Shown here piece after piece: positions 7,557 to 15,680 of a stretch of DNA of 51,724 nt. The notes below the pieces were generated by a model, which saw nothing but the letters and a program-made list of their open reading frames with translations, did not search any database and had not been told where the DNA came from. The position numbers and the translations under genes were made by a program. The stretch is from positions 1 to 51,724 of the forward strand of contig CAMAHK010000008.1 of assembly GCA_945834475.1 (NCBI GenBank). The letters run 5' to 3'. Source of the DNA: an uncultured Verrucomicrobiota bacterium (GTDB taxonomy: Bacteria; Verrucomicrobiota; Kiritimatiellia; RFP12; UBA1067). Within the stretch, counting starts at the first letter, position 1. The number at the start of each line of letters is the position of its first letter.

Positions 7557-8576
7557 GAGATTCGGCCACGTGCAGTATGTTCCCGCATAGGTGAGGCCTG
7601 CGCCGAAGCCGACCATGACGATCTTCAGGCCTTCCGTGAGTTCGCCACTGCGGACAGCCTGGTCGAGCGAAATCGGAATCGACGCCGCGCTCGTGTTCGC
7701 CGTCGTCTCCAGATTGAGGAAGAACTTCTCGAGCGGCAACTTCATGCGCCGCGCGGTCGCTTCGATGATACGCGCGTTTGCCTGATGTGCGAAGACGCGG
7801 TCGAGCTCTTCCGGCGTCGTCTGAAGCTTCGCGCAGAGATCGCGGCAGACTTTCGAGAGCGTCCTGACCGCAAACGCGAAGACGTCGTGGCCCTGGAGTG
7901 TCAGCGAATGGAGCTTCGGGATCGGACGCCACGGAATGCCCGTCACGGGATCGAGCGGCAACGGCTCGCGGCACCCACCCTCGCGCGTGATGAAACCTGC
8001 GCCCTTGCCGTCCGCCCCGAGGAGCGTATGGGCCTTCGTCTTGAGCGAGGCGACACCCGGCGGCTCGTCGTTCGCGAGAACGACCGCACCCGCGCCGTCA
8101 CCAAAGAGAATGCAGCTGCCGCGGTCGGTCCAGTCGAGAATACGTGTCAGTGTTTCGGCACCGATCACGATTGCCTTCTTGTCGGGATAGAAATTGACAA
8201 ACCCGCGCGCCTGCTCCAGCGCATAGATGAAACCCGAGCACGCGGCCTGCAAGTCGAACGCGCCCGCGTTCGCGCAGCCAAGCGCACCCTGAATGAGACA
8301 CGCGGTGGACGGGAACGGATTGTAGTCGGGCGTCGAGGTCGCGACCACGATGAGACCGATTTCCTCGGGCTTCACGCCCGCCGCGTCCATCGCGGCCTGC
8401 GCGGCCTTCGCGCCCATCGTCGCCGTCGACTCATCGGCTCCGGCCACGTGGCGGGAGTGGATGCCGGTATGGGAATAAATCCACTCGTCGGACGTCTCGA
8501 GCGACTTCGCAATGTCCTCGTTCGTGACGACCTTCGGCGGCAGATAACTCCCCGTGCCTATGATTCGAATACCCAT
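7554..8576 (-). CDS. fabH: Beta-ketoacyl-ACP synthase III (FabH)
   Basis: 340 aa. It starts fatty-acid synthesis by condensing acetyl-CoA (or another primer) with malonyl-ACP. The active-site Cys113 is in LQAACSGFIYALEQA, His in VFAHQANARIIEA and Asn in ETTANTSAASIP, giving a complete Cys-His-Asn triad. It is the first gene of the minus-strand fab-hisD-oxidoreductase transcript, with a -10 box TATAAT at 8607-8612. Length is slightly above the usual 320 aa. Confidence 0.94.
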   Translation of the reverse strand: MGIRIIGTGSYLPPKVVTNEDIAKSLETSDEWIYSHTGIHSRHVAGADESTATMGAKAAQAAMDAAGVKPEEIGLIVVATSTPDYNPFPSTACLIQGALGCANAGAFDLQAACSGFIYALEQARGFVNFYPDKKAIVIGAETLTRILDWTDRGSCILFGDGAGAVVLANDEPPGVASLKTKAHTLLGADGKGAGFITREGGCREPLPLDPVTGIPWRPIPKLHSLTLQGHDVFAFAVRTLSKVCRDLCAKLQTTPEELDRVFAHQANARIIEATARRMKLPLEKFFLNLETTANTSAASIPISLDQAVRSGELTEGLKIVMVGFGAGLTYAGTYCTWPNL

Positions 8577-8606
8577 TCGCTTTCTAATCCAAATAAATTG
8601 GGTAAT

Positions 8607-8625
8607 ATTATATCAAAATCTGATA
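8607..8625 (-). promoter_or_regulatory. Promoter region of fabH with small inverted repeat
   Basis: TATAAT in minus sense is at 8607-8612, about 30 nt before the fabH start. It abuts the inverted repeat TATCA-N5-TGATA (8611-8625). This may be the operator of a fatty-acid regulator, but no regulator gene is nearby. Confidence 0.45.
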
Positions 8626-8650
8626 CGGATGTGCTAAATCAGTATTTCTG

Positions 8651-10723
8651 TCAGACCCGGGAAAGGACAATCGCCGTACGTGCCGGCAAATACAAACGAA
8701 TCTGTTGCACAAGCTCCCCGTGCTGGCCGTCCATCACAAGTTGCGGCGCATACGTCTGTCCGGGCACGATCAACCCCTGTCCGCCGAAACGCGGCTCGTC
8801 GGTGTCAAAGAGATGCTTCCAGTCCGACGCGGGCGGGACGAGAATGCCGTAGTCCGTATAGCTTTGCGTCGCATGGAAGTTGAAGACGAAGAGGAGGTTG
8901 CCGCGCATAAACGCCAGCACCTTGTCCGGCTCGTTGCAGACCAGTCGCGTCGGAATCGCATTCAGTGCCAAACCGCCGAGGAGTGCCGTTCCCTTCGAGA
9001 GTTCCTTCTGCATGACCTCGTCGAAGTCGCCGAGGCACTTGAATCGAAGGTCGGGATTGTCTCGGAGCGACCACTGCCGCCGCGCATGGCTGTAGTTCCA
9101 GCCGTTCTCCGCACGCGGGAAGTCGATCCACTCGGGATGTCCGAACTCGTTGCCCATGAAGTTGAGATATGCGCCGCCGTTCAGGGCCAACGTCGCGAGA
9201 CGCGCCATCTTGTGAAGGGCGACCGCACGGTCGATCTCGAGACTGTGCTGATCCTTTCCCATGCCGTAGTAGATCGCCGCGTCCGCCATCGTGAAGAAGA
9301 ACGTCTTGCCGCCGACGAGCGCCTGGTCGTGGCTCTCGACGTAGCTGACGACCTTCTCCTCTGCGCGCTTGTTCGTGAGTTCCCAGTAGATCGAACCCAT
9401 CTGCCAGTCCTCATCACGCGTCTTCTCGACCATCTTGAACCAGAAGTCGGGTACGCCCATTGCCATGCGGTAGTCGAAGCCGATGCCATAGTCGTCAATC
9501 GGCGCGGCAACCCCCGGCATGCCCGAGACGTCCTCGGCAATCGTAATCGCACCCGGCTTCACCTCATGGATCACGCGGTTCGCGAGATTGAGATAGACCC
9601 ACGCGTCGTCGTCAACGGACCCGTTGAAGTACATGCCGTAGTTCGTGAACGTGTCTCCGAGCCCGTGGTTCCAGAAGAGCATCGAGGTGACACCATCGAA
9701 TCTGTAGCCGTCGAAATCATACTCTTCGAGCCAGTACTTGCAGTTCGAGAGCAGGAAGTGGAGAACCTGCGTCTTGCCGTAGTCAAAGCAACGGCTTCCC
9801 CACGCCGAATGCCAGCCCTTGTTACCCGAATGGAAGTACTGGTAGTCCGTGCCGTCGAAAAGCGAAAGGCCGTCGCGCTCGTTCGGGACCGCGTGCGAAT
9901 GGACGAGATCCATGATGACACGAAGACCCATCCCGTGCGCCGTATCAATGAGCGACTTGAGCTCGTCAGGTGTGCCGAAGCGCGAACTCGCCGCGAAGAA
10001 AGTCGAAACATGGTAGCCGAACGAGCCGTAGTACGGATGCTCCATGATCGCCATCAGTTGAACCGTATCATACCCGGCCTTCTTGATGCGCGGCAGGACG
10101 TTGTCGCGAAACTCCACGTAAGAGCCGACTTTCTCCTCCTCCGTTCCCATCCCGACGTGAGCCTCGTAGATGCGAGGAGGTTGAGAGGCTGTGGCTGCGG
10201 CACAACGGGGACGCGACACTCCTGTCGCGTCAGAATAAGAACGTCGATTCTTCCACTTGTACTGCGACTCCGTCACGCACGCCGAAAAAAGCTTCGTCTC
10301 GGGATCCTGCGTCACGTACTGGACAAAAGCCGGGATGCGTTCGCCGCGTCCCCCTTCCCAGCGCATTTCAAGATGGTACTTGTCACCGACTTTGATCCTG
10401 TCGACAGGAATCTCGCACTCCCAAACATCTGTACCCGGCAAACGAAGGACTTCAAAAGTAGGATCAATCTTCCAACCGTTGAAGTCGCCGACCAACCACA
10501 TCGACGTCGCATGCGGCGCCCATTCGCGGAACACCCAATGTGCCGGTTTGCGTCCGCAACCTTTCACGCGATGAAGGCCGAAATAGATGTGCGCGTTCGC
10601 CCAATCGGCAAGCGTTCCCTCGCCCCCTGTCAATTCGGATGCGCGCCGCGCCGCATTCGCCGCGCGACCGCGAATAGCCTCTTCAAACGGTTTCAAGTAC
10701 GTATCGTCAAGCAAGTGTGCCAT
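8651..10723 (-). CDS. glgB: 1,4-alpha-glucan branching enzyme
   Basis: 690 aa from the ATG at 10723, chosen because AAAGGGGA lies just before it; an in-frame ATG further upstream (10774) has no such site. The enzyme makes alpha-1,6 branches in glycogen. An N-terminal CBM48-like region precedes the GH13 barrel. Visible are DLVHSHAVPNERDG, GYRFDGVTSMLFWNHG (nucleophile Asp), TIAEDVSGMPG (acid/base Glu) and YVESHDQALVGGK. The all-beta C-terminus (LLFVFNFH) is present. The pattern resembles the eukaryote-like GBE1 subgroup. Residues about 163-172 (YSDATGVSRPR) are encoded by a palindrome shared with the flavoprotein gene, just before PPRIYEAHVGM. Confidence 0.9.
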   Translation of the reverse strand: MAHLLDDTYLKPFEEAIRGRAANAARRASELTGGEGTLADWANAHIYFGLHRVKGCGRKPAHWVFREWAPHATSMWLVGDFNGWKIDPTFEVLRLPGTDVWECEIPVDRIKVGDKYHLEMRWEGGRGERIPAFVQYVTQDPETKLFSACVTESQYKWKNRRSYSDATGVSRPRCAAATASQPPRIYEAHVGMGTEEEKVGSYVEFRDNVLPRIKKAGYDTVQLMAIMEHPYYGSFGYHVSTFFAASSRFGTPDELKSLIDTAHGMGLRVIMDLVHSHAVPNERDGLSLFDGTDYQYFHSGNKGWHSAWGSRCFDYGKTQVLHFLLSNCKYWLEEYDFDGYRFDGVTSMLFWNHGLGDTFTNYGMYFNGSVDDDAWVYLNLANRVIHEVKPGAITIAEDVSGMPGVAAPIDDYGIGFDYRMAMGVPDFWFKMVEKTRDEDWQMGSIYWELTNKRAEEKVVSYVESHDQALVGGKTFFFTMADAAIYYGMGKDQHSLEIDRAVALHKMARLATLALNGGAYLNFMGNEFGHPEWIDFPRAENGWNYSHARRQWSLRDNPDLRFKCLGDFDEVMQKELSKGTALLGGLALNAIPTRLVCNEPDKVLAFMRGNLLFVFNFHATQSYTDYGILVPPASDWKHLFDTDEPRFGGQGLIVPGQTYAPQLVMDGQHGELVQQIRLYLPARTAIVLSRV
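10207..10233. repeat. Intragenic palindrome, family C, copy 2
   Basis: Same 27-bp unit as 1083-1109, with the same orientation on the + strand although glgB is on the minus strand. Stem gacgcgaca/tgtcgcgtc, loop ctcc. It lies in frame in glgB in a surface-linker position. Confidence 0.8.
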
Positions 10724-10745
10724 AAAATCCCCTTTAGTCTGCACC

Positions 10746-10751
10746 ATTATA
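10746..10751 (-). promoter_or_regulatory. -10 element for glgB
   Basis: TATAAT in minus sense, about 22 nt before the chosen glgB ATG at 10723. The leader contains AAAGGGGA. No clear -35. Confidence 0.5.
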
Positions 10752-10907
10752 TCATTCAATCTCGGAAGATGCAATTGTTGGCCGACTGCTGGCGCTGATT
10801 TTTCCGCGTAAACCGGCTTTTTTTACCGAATTTTAACCGGGGCTTCACAATGCGCTAATTTCGAAAGCGCATAATATCGGCGTCATCAACAAGTAAGGTA
10901 AAAGAAA

Positions 10908-11885
10908 ATGAAACGCACGATATTGGCCCTGACGGCAGCCGGCGCAATGGGCGCCGCGATGGGCGCGACAAACATCCAATTCAAGGCCGGCGGCGACGGC
11001 TCGCGTTCGAAATACTTCGACGGCGCACGCTTCGCCTGGCATGTCGACGAAGGCCGCACGCTCGACTTCTTCGCCGTCTATTGCGCCGCCGAGGACTACC
11101 TGCCGACGCTCGGCCGCGAACGCCAGAACGGCAAGAGGCCCGCCCATTACGACCAGAACGGCTACCTGCAGGACTAATACGGCGCCGGCATCTACTATCA
11201 GGACCGCGCCAACCGCGATTTCGGCTACGACCTCTACTTCGTCTCGAAGGGCGAGCGGCGCGGATGTCGCTCGAAATTCCGCAGCGAGGGGGCGGACGCC
11301 TTCAGCCACACTTTCGGCACGCGGCTGCTGCCGCGCTGGAGCGACCGCTGGTCGAGCGAGTTCGAGCTGGCTGGACAGGCCGGCACTGACAGTCTGCTCG
11401 CGGCGAACATCTACGGCGATCTGACGTATGCGTTCAAGGCCGACTGCAAACCGAAATTGACCGGCGCGCTGTGGCTGTTGACCGGCGACGCCGAAGGCGA
11501 CCGCGGCGGACACGCCTGGCACGCCGTCTTCAACCGCGAGACGGGCACCGGCGAAGCGGTGGTGCCGATGTACAACAAGTACGATTACACCAACCTCGTC
11601 TATCCGCACCTCAAGTTCGGCGTAGACTGCGGCGATTTCTCGACGCTCAAGCTGCAGGCCGGACCGATGTTCACGGCGGTGCGCGAGAAAGACGCCGGCA
11701 ACTATCGTGGACTGTTCGGGCAGCTTCGCTACGAGATGAAACTCGACAAGTTATTCGGCTGCGACACGCTCAAGGGCGGAACCTTCGCCTTCCAAGGCGA
11801 ATGGTTCGACAAGGGCGGCTACTTCCAGGACGGCAACGATTCGTCGGCCTTCTTCGCGCGGGCGGAGATCGGCTGGAAATTCTGA
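10908..11885 (+). pseudogene. Outer-membrane beta-barrel protein with in-frame TAA
   Basis: One frame runs 10908-11885 (325 codons), broken only by TAA at 11175-11177 (codon 90). Upstream: a signal peptide (MKRTILALTAAGAMGAAMGA), then FDGARFAWHVDEGRTLDFFAV, like alginate-export/porin-type barrels. Downstream, without further stops, it continues YGAGIYYQD...FGYDLYFVSKGERR and ends in AEIGWKF, the terminal aromatic typical of OM barrels. The gene has a good leader (AAGGT). The break sits inside the phrase GYLQD-stop-YGAGIYY. It is probably a recent nonsense mutation; sequencing error or read-through are alternatives. The neighbouring pst relic suggests a former phosphate-uptake locus, but specificity is unproven. 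Confidence 0.75.
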
Positions 11886-11914
11886 AACCTTAACTCATTC
11901 AAGGAGCAACAAAC

Positions 11915-12184
11915 ATGAACATCAAGCAAATGGCAGTAGCCGCTCTGGCGGCAAAGCCGTCACCTGGTCCGGCGCCTTCCTCGGTGTCGCGATCGGGGCG
12001 GCGATTCTCGTGCAGATGGCGGGCGAGAGCCTGCCCGTCTGGCAGCACGAGGGCTGGCGCTTTTTCGTGTCGTCCGAGTGGAATCCGGCGGCGGAATCCT
12101 TCGGCACGGCTGGGCGATCTGGCGACTAACATCGCCGAAGACATCATCTACCTCGAAACGGCCGAAATCGTCCGTCACCGGTAG
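11915..12184 (+). pseudogene. Collapsed pst-phoU operon relic
   Basis: An 89-codon frame, but a chimera. It starts after AAGGAG with MNIKQMAVAALAA, like the signal-peptide start of a PstS. From about 11950 to 12111 a different frame reads VAIGAAILVQMAGESLP, then WRFFVSSEWNPAAESFG, the recognisable N-terminal periplasmic part of PstC. From about 12113 the original frame reads GDLATNIAEDIIYL-ETAEIVRHR, the PhoU C-terminus. Order start-pstC-phoU is that of a pst operon, so several kilobases appear to have been deleted. Nothing functional is expected. Confidence 0.7.
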
Positions 12185-12328
12185 GGATGTGTAATGGGTT
12201 GCTCGTTTGCACGGCTGTACTTTTGTCCGTACTCGCACAGAGGAACACCACCTTGCACGAATGAAGACGAAAAACGGGTGACATTTCGGGTTTGAGACGA
12301 AAAGCGGCGAGAACATTCTAAAAAATCA

Positions 12329-12353
12329 AAAGACCGCTCAAACGGCGGTCTTT
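12329..12353 (-). terminator. Original terminator of the tRNA-Val transcript
   Basis: 9-bp stem aaagaccgc/gcggtcttt with a 7-nt loop. In minus sense it is followed by a T-rich run (ttttgatttttt). It lies just outside the left attachment repeat, where the tRNA-Val transcript would have ended before the element inserted. Confidence 0.65.
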
Positions 12354-12367
12354 GGAATCTTCAAAAT

Positions 12368-12416
12368 TGGTGGGCTATAGTGGATTCGAACCACTGACCT
12401 CTTCCATGTCAAGGAA
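12368..12416 (-). repeat. Left attachment site (tRNA-Val 3' fragment)
   Basis: 49 bp identical to 33755-33803. It holds the anticodon stem-loop, variable loop, T-arm, acceptor 3' strand and CCA of tRNA-Val but no 5' half, so it is an attachment scar and not a tRNA gene. Confidence 0.92.
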
Positions 12417-12464
12417 TGATTAGGCCCGCGTAAATACAGGATAAAACTTGAATTTATGCTGTTT

Positions 12465-12538
12465 CGTTCCCTACTTTGTTCTATTTTCTGATATAATTCA
12501 CCCTATCAAGACGCGCACTCTCTTTCACCTCATTTCAC
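12465..12538. promoter_or_regulatory. Left-end repeats and -10 box before the integrase
   Basis: A 19-bp word beginning cgttccctacttt (12465-12483) and ttcacctcatttcac (12524-12538) recur near the right end at 33628-33646 and 33649-33663. They flank a TATAAT (12492-12497) ahead of the integrase. This is the layout expected of integrase arm-type sites or terminal recognition sites overlapping the int promoter. The rest of 12185-12553 holds the terminator and att repeat; nothing else is seen. Confidence 0.5.
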
Positions 12539-12553
12539 GCCCAAACATCTGCC

Positions 12554-14179
12554 ATGGGACTCAAGCTGATCAAAGACAACGGAGTCGTCCGCAAGATCTG
12601 GTACGGACAATACAAGGAAGCCGGGAAATGGAAAGTCGTCAAATTGACGACTCCCATGCACGGTGAGAAGATCCCAGACTCGCTTTCGGAAGAAGGCGAT
12701 GCCGCCTTTGAACGCAGCCGGGCCCGCGCCCAACTCGAGTTCGAACAGTTTGAGTCCACACGGATGGTCAAAGGGAGCGCCGAGCATCTGACGCGAACGC
12801 TCATCGAGAGCAAGACCGGACAGAAAATCGACGACACACGCCTCGACGAGCTCCCGTTCAAGTGGCGCACCCTTCCGCGCTCCTATACGCCGACTGAAGC
12901 CCGAATGCAAAATGCGGACCGTGCATTCCGTGAGTTTGCCGACTTCGCAAAATGCACCTACCTCTACGAGGTGACGCAAGACATCGCCACAGCCTATTTC
13001 AACAAGGTCCGCTCGGAATATGCCTGGTCCTCAGCCCAGGGCATCATGTCGCTTCTCAAAAGCGCCTTCGCCCGATTCCTGCCCATCGGTGCCGTCAACC
13101 CTTTCGCCGCCGCAATCACTCGCAATCGGGAGATTAACGCGGCGAGGATCAACCGAAAACCCTTGAACGAAGACGAGCTGTTCAAACTCATCGAGGAGTC
13201 CAAGAATGATCCGATGCTTCACGCCCTTACCGTGACCGCCGCGTGCACCGGCATGCGCATTGGCGACGTGTGTAAGTTGACCTGGGACGCCATCGATCTA
13301 CCCAGCGGATTCATTTCGGTCCTGACCGCCAAATCCGGCAAACGCGTCGAGATCCCCATCCTCGAACCATTGCGGATCGTCCTTGAGACAGCGAACACAA
13401 CAAGGTCCTCCGCGACGCCCTTCGTCTTCCCGACAGCCGCGCAGATGTATTCCGCCAATCCGTCCGGCATCATCCATCGCGGCAAGATCCTCTTCGCCCG
13501 CGCCCTGTTCGCCCAAACGTCCCATACCACGCCCAGCGCCGTCAAAGTCGAGCAAGAAGCGAAGAGTCCCGAAGAAATCTTCGCCTGTATTCGTGCGGCA
13601 CGTTTCACCACACAGAAGACCGAACGCTGCATTAAGGTCTATTCGCTCTACATCAGCGGCCTATCCTATCGGCAGATCGAAGCCGAAACGGGCTTGAGCC
13701 GCGGACAAATCGGGGGGTACCTCCACACGATCGAGGAAATCACGCAGACGGCGATCGTCAAATGGCAAAGCGATTGCGCCAACTCCAATACGCGCCTGAT
13801 CAAGATGACGCGCAAAGAAAGGAAGGTCGGAACACAGAAATACGGCAAATGCGCCGCCTCACTTTACGGTTGGCACTCCCTTCGGGCGACCTTTGTCGTC
13901 ACCGCACTCACGAACGGCATTCCCATTGAAGTCGTCCGCAGGATCGTCGGACACTCCACCGTTCGCATGACGGAGGAATACTTCAACCCAACGAAACAGA
14001 TTATGGCCGAAGCCGTCCGAAACAAGATGAGCCGGAGTATCCTCGGCGGCAGTCTGGCACGTCCCGCACTCGCCGAACCCAAGCAATCAGAAGATGCCGA
14101 TGATCTCGCCGCCCTCGCCAAGAAGCTCGCCGCCCTCTCGCCCGCTCAACGCGAACAACTCAAAGCCCTTATCGGCTAA
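12554..14179 (+). CDS. int: Tyrosine recombinase/integrase with internal HTH insert
   Basis: 541 aa, longer than usual. It would integrate and excise the element at tRNA-Val. Catalytic residues: Arg near 234 (CTGMRIGDVCKLTW), His-x-x-Arg near 440-443 (GWHSLRATF), the GHS histidine near 466 and Tyr near 476 (EEYFNP). Between the first Arg and the HxxR box lies a roughly 130-residue insert with a helix-turn-helix (YISGLSYRQIEAETGLSRGQ, about residues 364-385). The second integrase at 49094-50824 has the same insert, N-terminal layout and C-terminal helix, so both belong to one distinctive family. No strong Shine-Dalgarno is seen. Confidence 0.92.
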   Translation: MGLKLIKDNGVVRKIWYGQYKEAGKWKVVKLTTPMHGEKIPDSLSEEGDAAFERSRARAQLEFEQFESTRMVKGSAEHLTRTLIESKTGQKIDDTRLDELPFKWRTLPRSYTPTEARMQNADRAFREFADFAKCTYLYEVTQDIATAYFNKVRSEYAWSSAQGIMSLLKSAFARFLPIGAVNPFAAAITRNREINAARINRKPLNEDELFKLIEESKNDPMLHALTVTAACTGMRIGDVCKLTWDAIDLPSGFISVLTAKSGKRVEIPILEPLRIVLETANTTRSSATPFVFPTAAQMYSANPSGIIHRGKILFARALFAQTSHTTPSAVKVEQEAKSPEEIFACIRAARFTTQKTERCIKVYSLYISGLSYRQIEAETGLSRGQIGGYLHTIEEITQTAIVKWQSDCANSNTRLIKMTRKERKVGTQKYGKCAASLYGWHSLRATFVVTALTNGIPIEVVRRIVGHSTVRMTEEYFNPTKQIMAEAVRNKMSRSILGGSLARPALAEPKQSEDADDLAALAKKLAALSPAQREQLKALIG

Positions 14180-14192
14180 GGAGAAGCCTGTC

Positions 14193-15242
14193 ATGCCCGC
14201 CAATCCGAACAGAAAAGCACTGATCGACTACGTCCAACAAGTCGCAGCCGCCCGAGTTCGCGCTTGCGACGCGAAGTTGAGGCAAGAAGGCTACGAGTAC
14301 GTTGTCTGCGTCCCCAGCCACCAGCAGATCGAAGACATCAACCGACTTGAACGGGCAACGAATCTTTGCATTGATGCCTGCATTCGCCTGAGAGAGAACG
14401 CACGCGCCAAACTTGTCCCCGAACGCGACATAGACATCATTGCAAAAGCGCTTTCGTACCGGATTAGGCTCACCAAGAAAGAATATTCCGATTTTGAAAT
14501 CTACGCCTCGGGTGTCTATTCAGCACTCTTCAACATTATGATTGGGCTTCTCAAGGACGGCGAGCATCGTTCGGAAATCGACGGCACGCCCTTCCAGTCC
14601 GAATGGCAGGAGTTACGAGCCAGCTTGCGTGAATGCGATGGGATCGACGACTGCCTCAATGTCTCGACCGCCAGCACACTTCTGGTTTCAATCAATCGTC
14701 TGCATGCGAAAGAGAGTGTCTGGCACGGAAGGGTTGCCTCTAATGGCGGCGTACCCCCGCCAACTCTTGAATCGGTCGATCAAAAGGCAGACGTCCTCAG
14801 CGCACGGATAAACAAGGTCGAAACGGATGCCGCGAAGGCCAGACAACGGACCGCAGAGAAGTTTTCGCGCCTTACCGCAAAAGTAGCGAACGACTCCAAC
14901 GCTGGCGCTGACGACGCTTTTGAATTCCTTCACCGTGCAATTGCCTACGAGCACATTGCTGCGGCGCTTTCCAAGCCTCGTACGACCCGAATTGGAGTTC
15001 GAGCCCTTATCGAAAATCTCATGAGACACGATTCAACAGGAATGTTCAAGCTTTATTCGATTAAGGGTGCGAGAACGGAGTTACGTCCTGAAGGTGTATT
15101 CTCCGATTTCAAGAACTGGCAACAGAAGAAAGGCGTCTGGAAGAAGTGGCCGAAGGAAAGCAGAAACAAGCGATATGATCCCGTGAGAAAGCCTACGTTG
15201 TGGGTTAACGGTGCAATTCCCCACGAAATCGGCTCGACCTAA
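14193..15242 (+). CDS. Element protein of unknown function
   Basis: 349 aa from the ATG at 14193, preceded by GGAG; 13 bp downstream of the integrase stop, so likely co-transcribed. The sequence is mostly helical. Residues about 210-260 (DQKADVLSARINKVETDAAK and onward) look like a short coiled coil. The C-terminus is basic and Trp-rich (WQQKKGVWKKWPKESRNKRY), which may bind nucleic acid. A hairpin whose left arm covers the last codons may terminate the transcript. No family is recognised; a replication or recombination accessory role is only a guess from position. Confidence 0.7.
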   Translation: MPANPNRKALIDYVQQVAAARVRACDAKLRQEGYEYVVCVPSHQQIEDINRLERATNLCIDACIRLRENARAKLVPERDIDIIAKALSYRIRLTKKEYSDFEIYASGVYSALFNIMIGLLKDGEHRSEIDGTPFQSEWQELRASLRECDGIDDCLNVSTASTLLVSINRLHAKESVWHGRVASNGGVPPPTLESVDQKADVLSARINKVETDAAKARQRTAEKFSRLTAKVANDSNAGADDAFEFLHRAIAYEHIAAALSKPRTTRIGVRALIENLMRHDSTGMFKLYSIKGARTELRPEGVFSDFKNWQQKKGVWKKWPKESRNKRYDPVRKPTLWVNGAIPHEIGST

Positions 15243-15290
15243 CACAGGAAACACAGAGGTCTTCTCGCACCTCGTGGGGAATAGGCCTTT
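15216..15290 (+). terminator. Inverted repeat followed by T-run
   Basis: Perfect 11-bp arms attccccacga (15216-15226) and tcgtggggaat (15272-15282), followed by aggcctttttta. The 45-nt loop is long for an intrinsic terminator, so it may instead be a palindromic repeat or a regulatory structure ahead of the HTH gene. Confidence 0.45.
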
Positions 15291-15389
15291 TTTAGCTCTT
15301 TTCACTGATATTCTGGCGGCATAAGGAGCAATGTCCTGCACATGTGTGCACTTGGGCGGCGCTCCAAGACATCGCACAGAACACCAGAA

Positions 15390-15680
15390 ATGAGCAAAGA
15401 CGAAATCATTACGGCGGTAGCCGTAACCACCGACAAGGCGCTCCTCGCACGTGTTGCCGACGTTCTCTCGCACCGGGAAGACACCAGCCCGAGCAAGGGC
15501 GAGCGCGAGACGCGCCTCATCACGCAAGCGGAGGCCGCAAAGCGGCTGGGCGTCAGCACGACGACCGTCTGGCGACTGATCAAGGAAGGCTCGCTGAGCG
15601 TCATTTCCGTTCGCGGCAAACAGCGTGTCCGGCTCGCTTCACTGACCCAGTACGCGCTCGGGGAGGCCGATCATGTCTGA
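15390..15680 (+). CDS. Excisionase-like HTH protein
   Basis: 96 aa from the ATG at 15390 (an upstream in-frame ATG at 15342 lacks support). Residues about 43-85 form a MerR/Xis-type winged helix-turn-helix: LITQAEAAKRLGVSTTTVWR, then a basic wing. Such proteins direct excision or regulate the element. The stop overlaps the start of the RecA-fold ATPase by 8 bp, so the two are translationally coupled. Confidence 0.78.
   Translation: MSKDEIITAVAVTTDKALLARVADVLSHREDTSPSKGERETRLITQAEAAKRLGVSTTTVWRLIKEGSLSVISVRGKQRVRLASLTQYALGEADHV

Noticed and set aside
10908-11885. Recoding of the TAA as an amino acid
   Set aside because: TAA is not a known selenocysteine or pyrrolysine codon in bacteria and no recoding hairpin follows it; a nonsense mutation is simpler.
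12368-12416. Second tRNA-Val gene
   Set aside because: Only the 49-bp 3' half is present; sequence beyond 12416 does not continue the tRNA.
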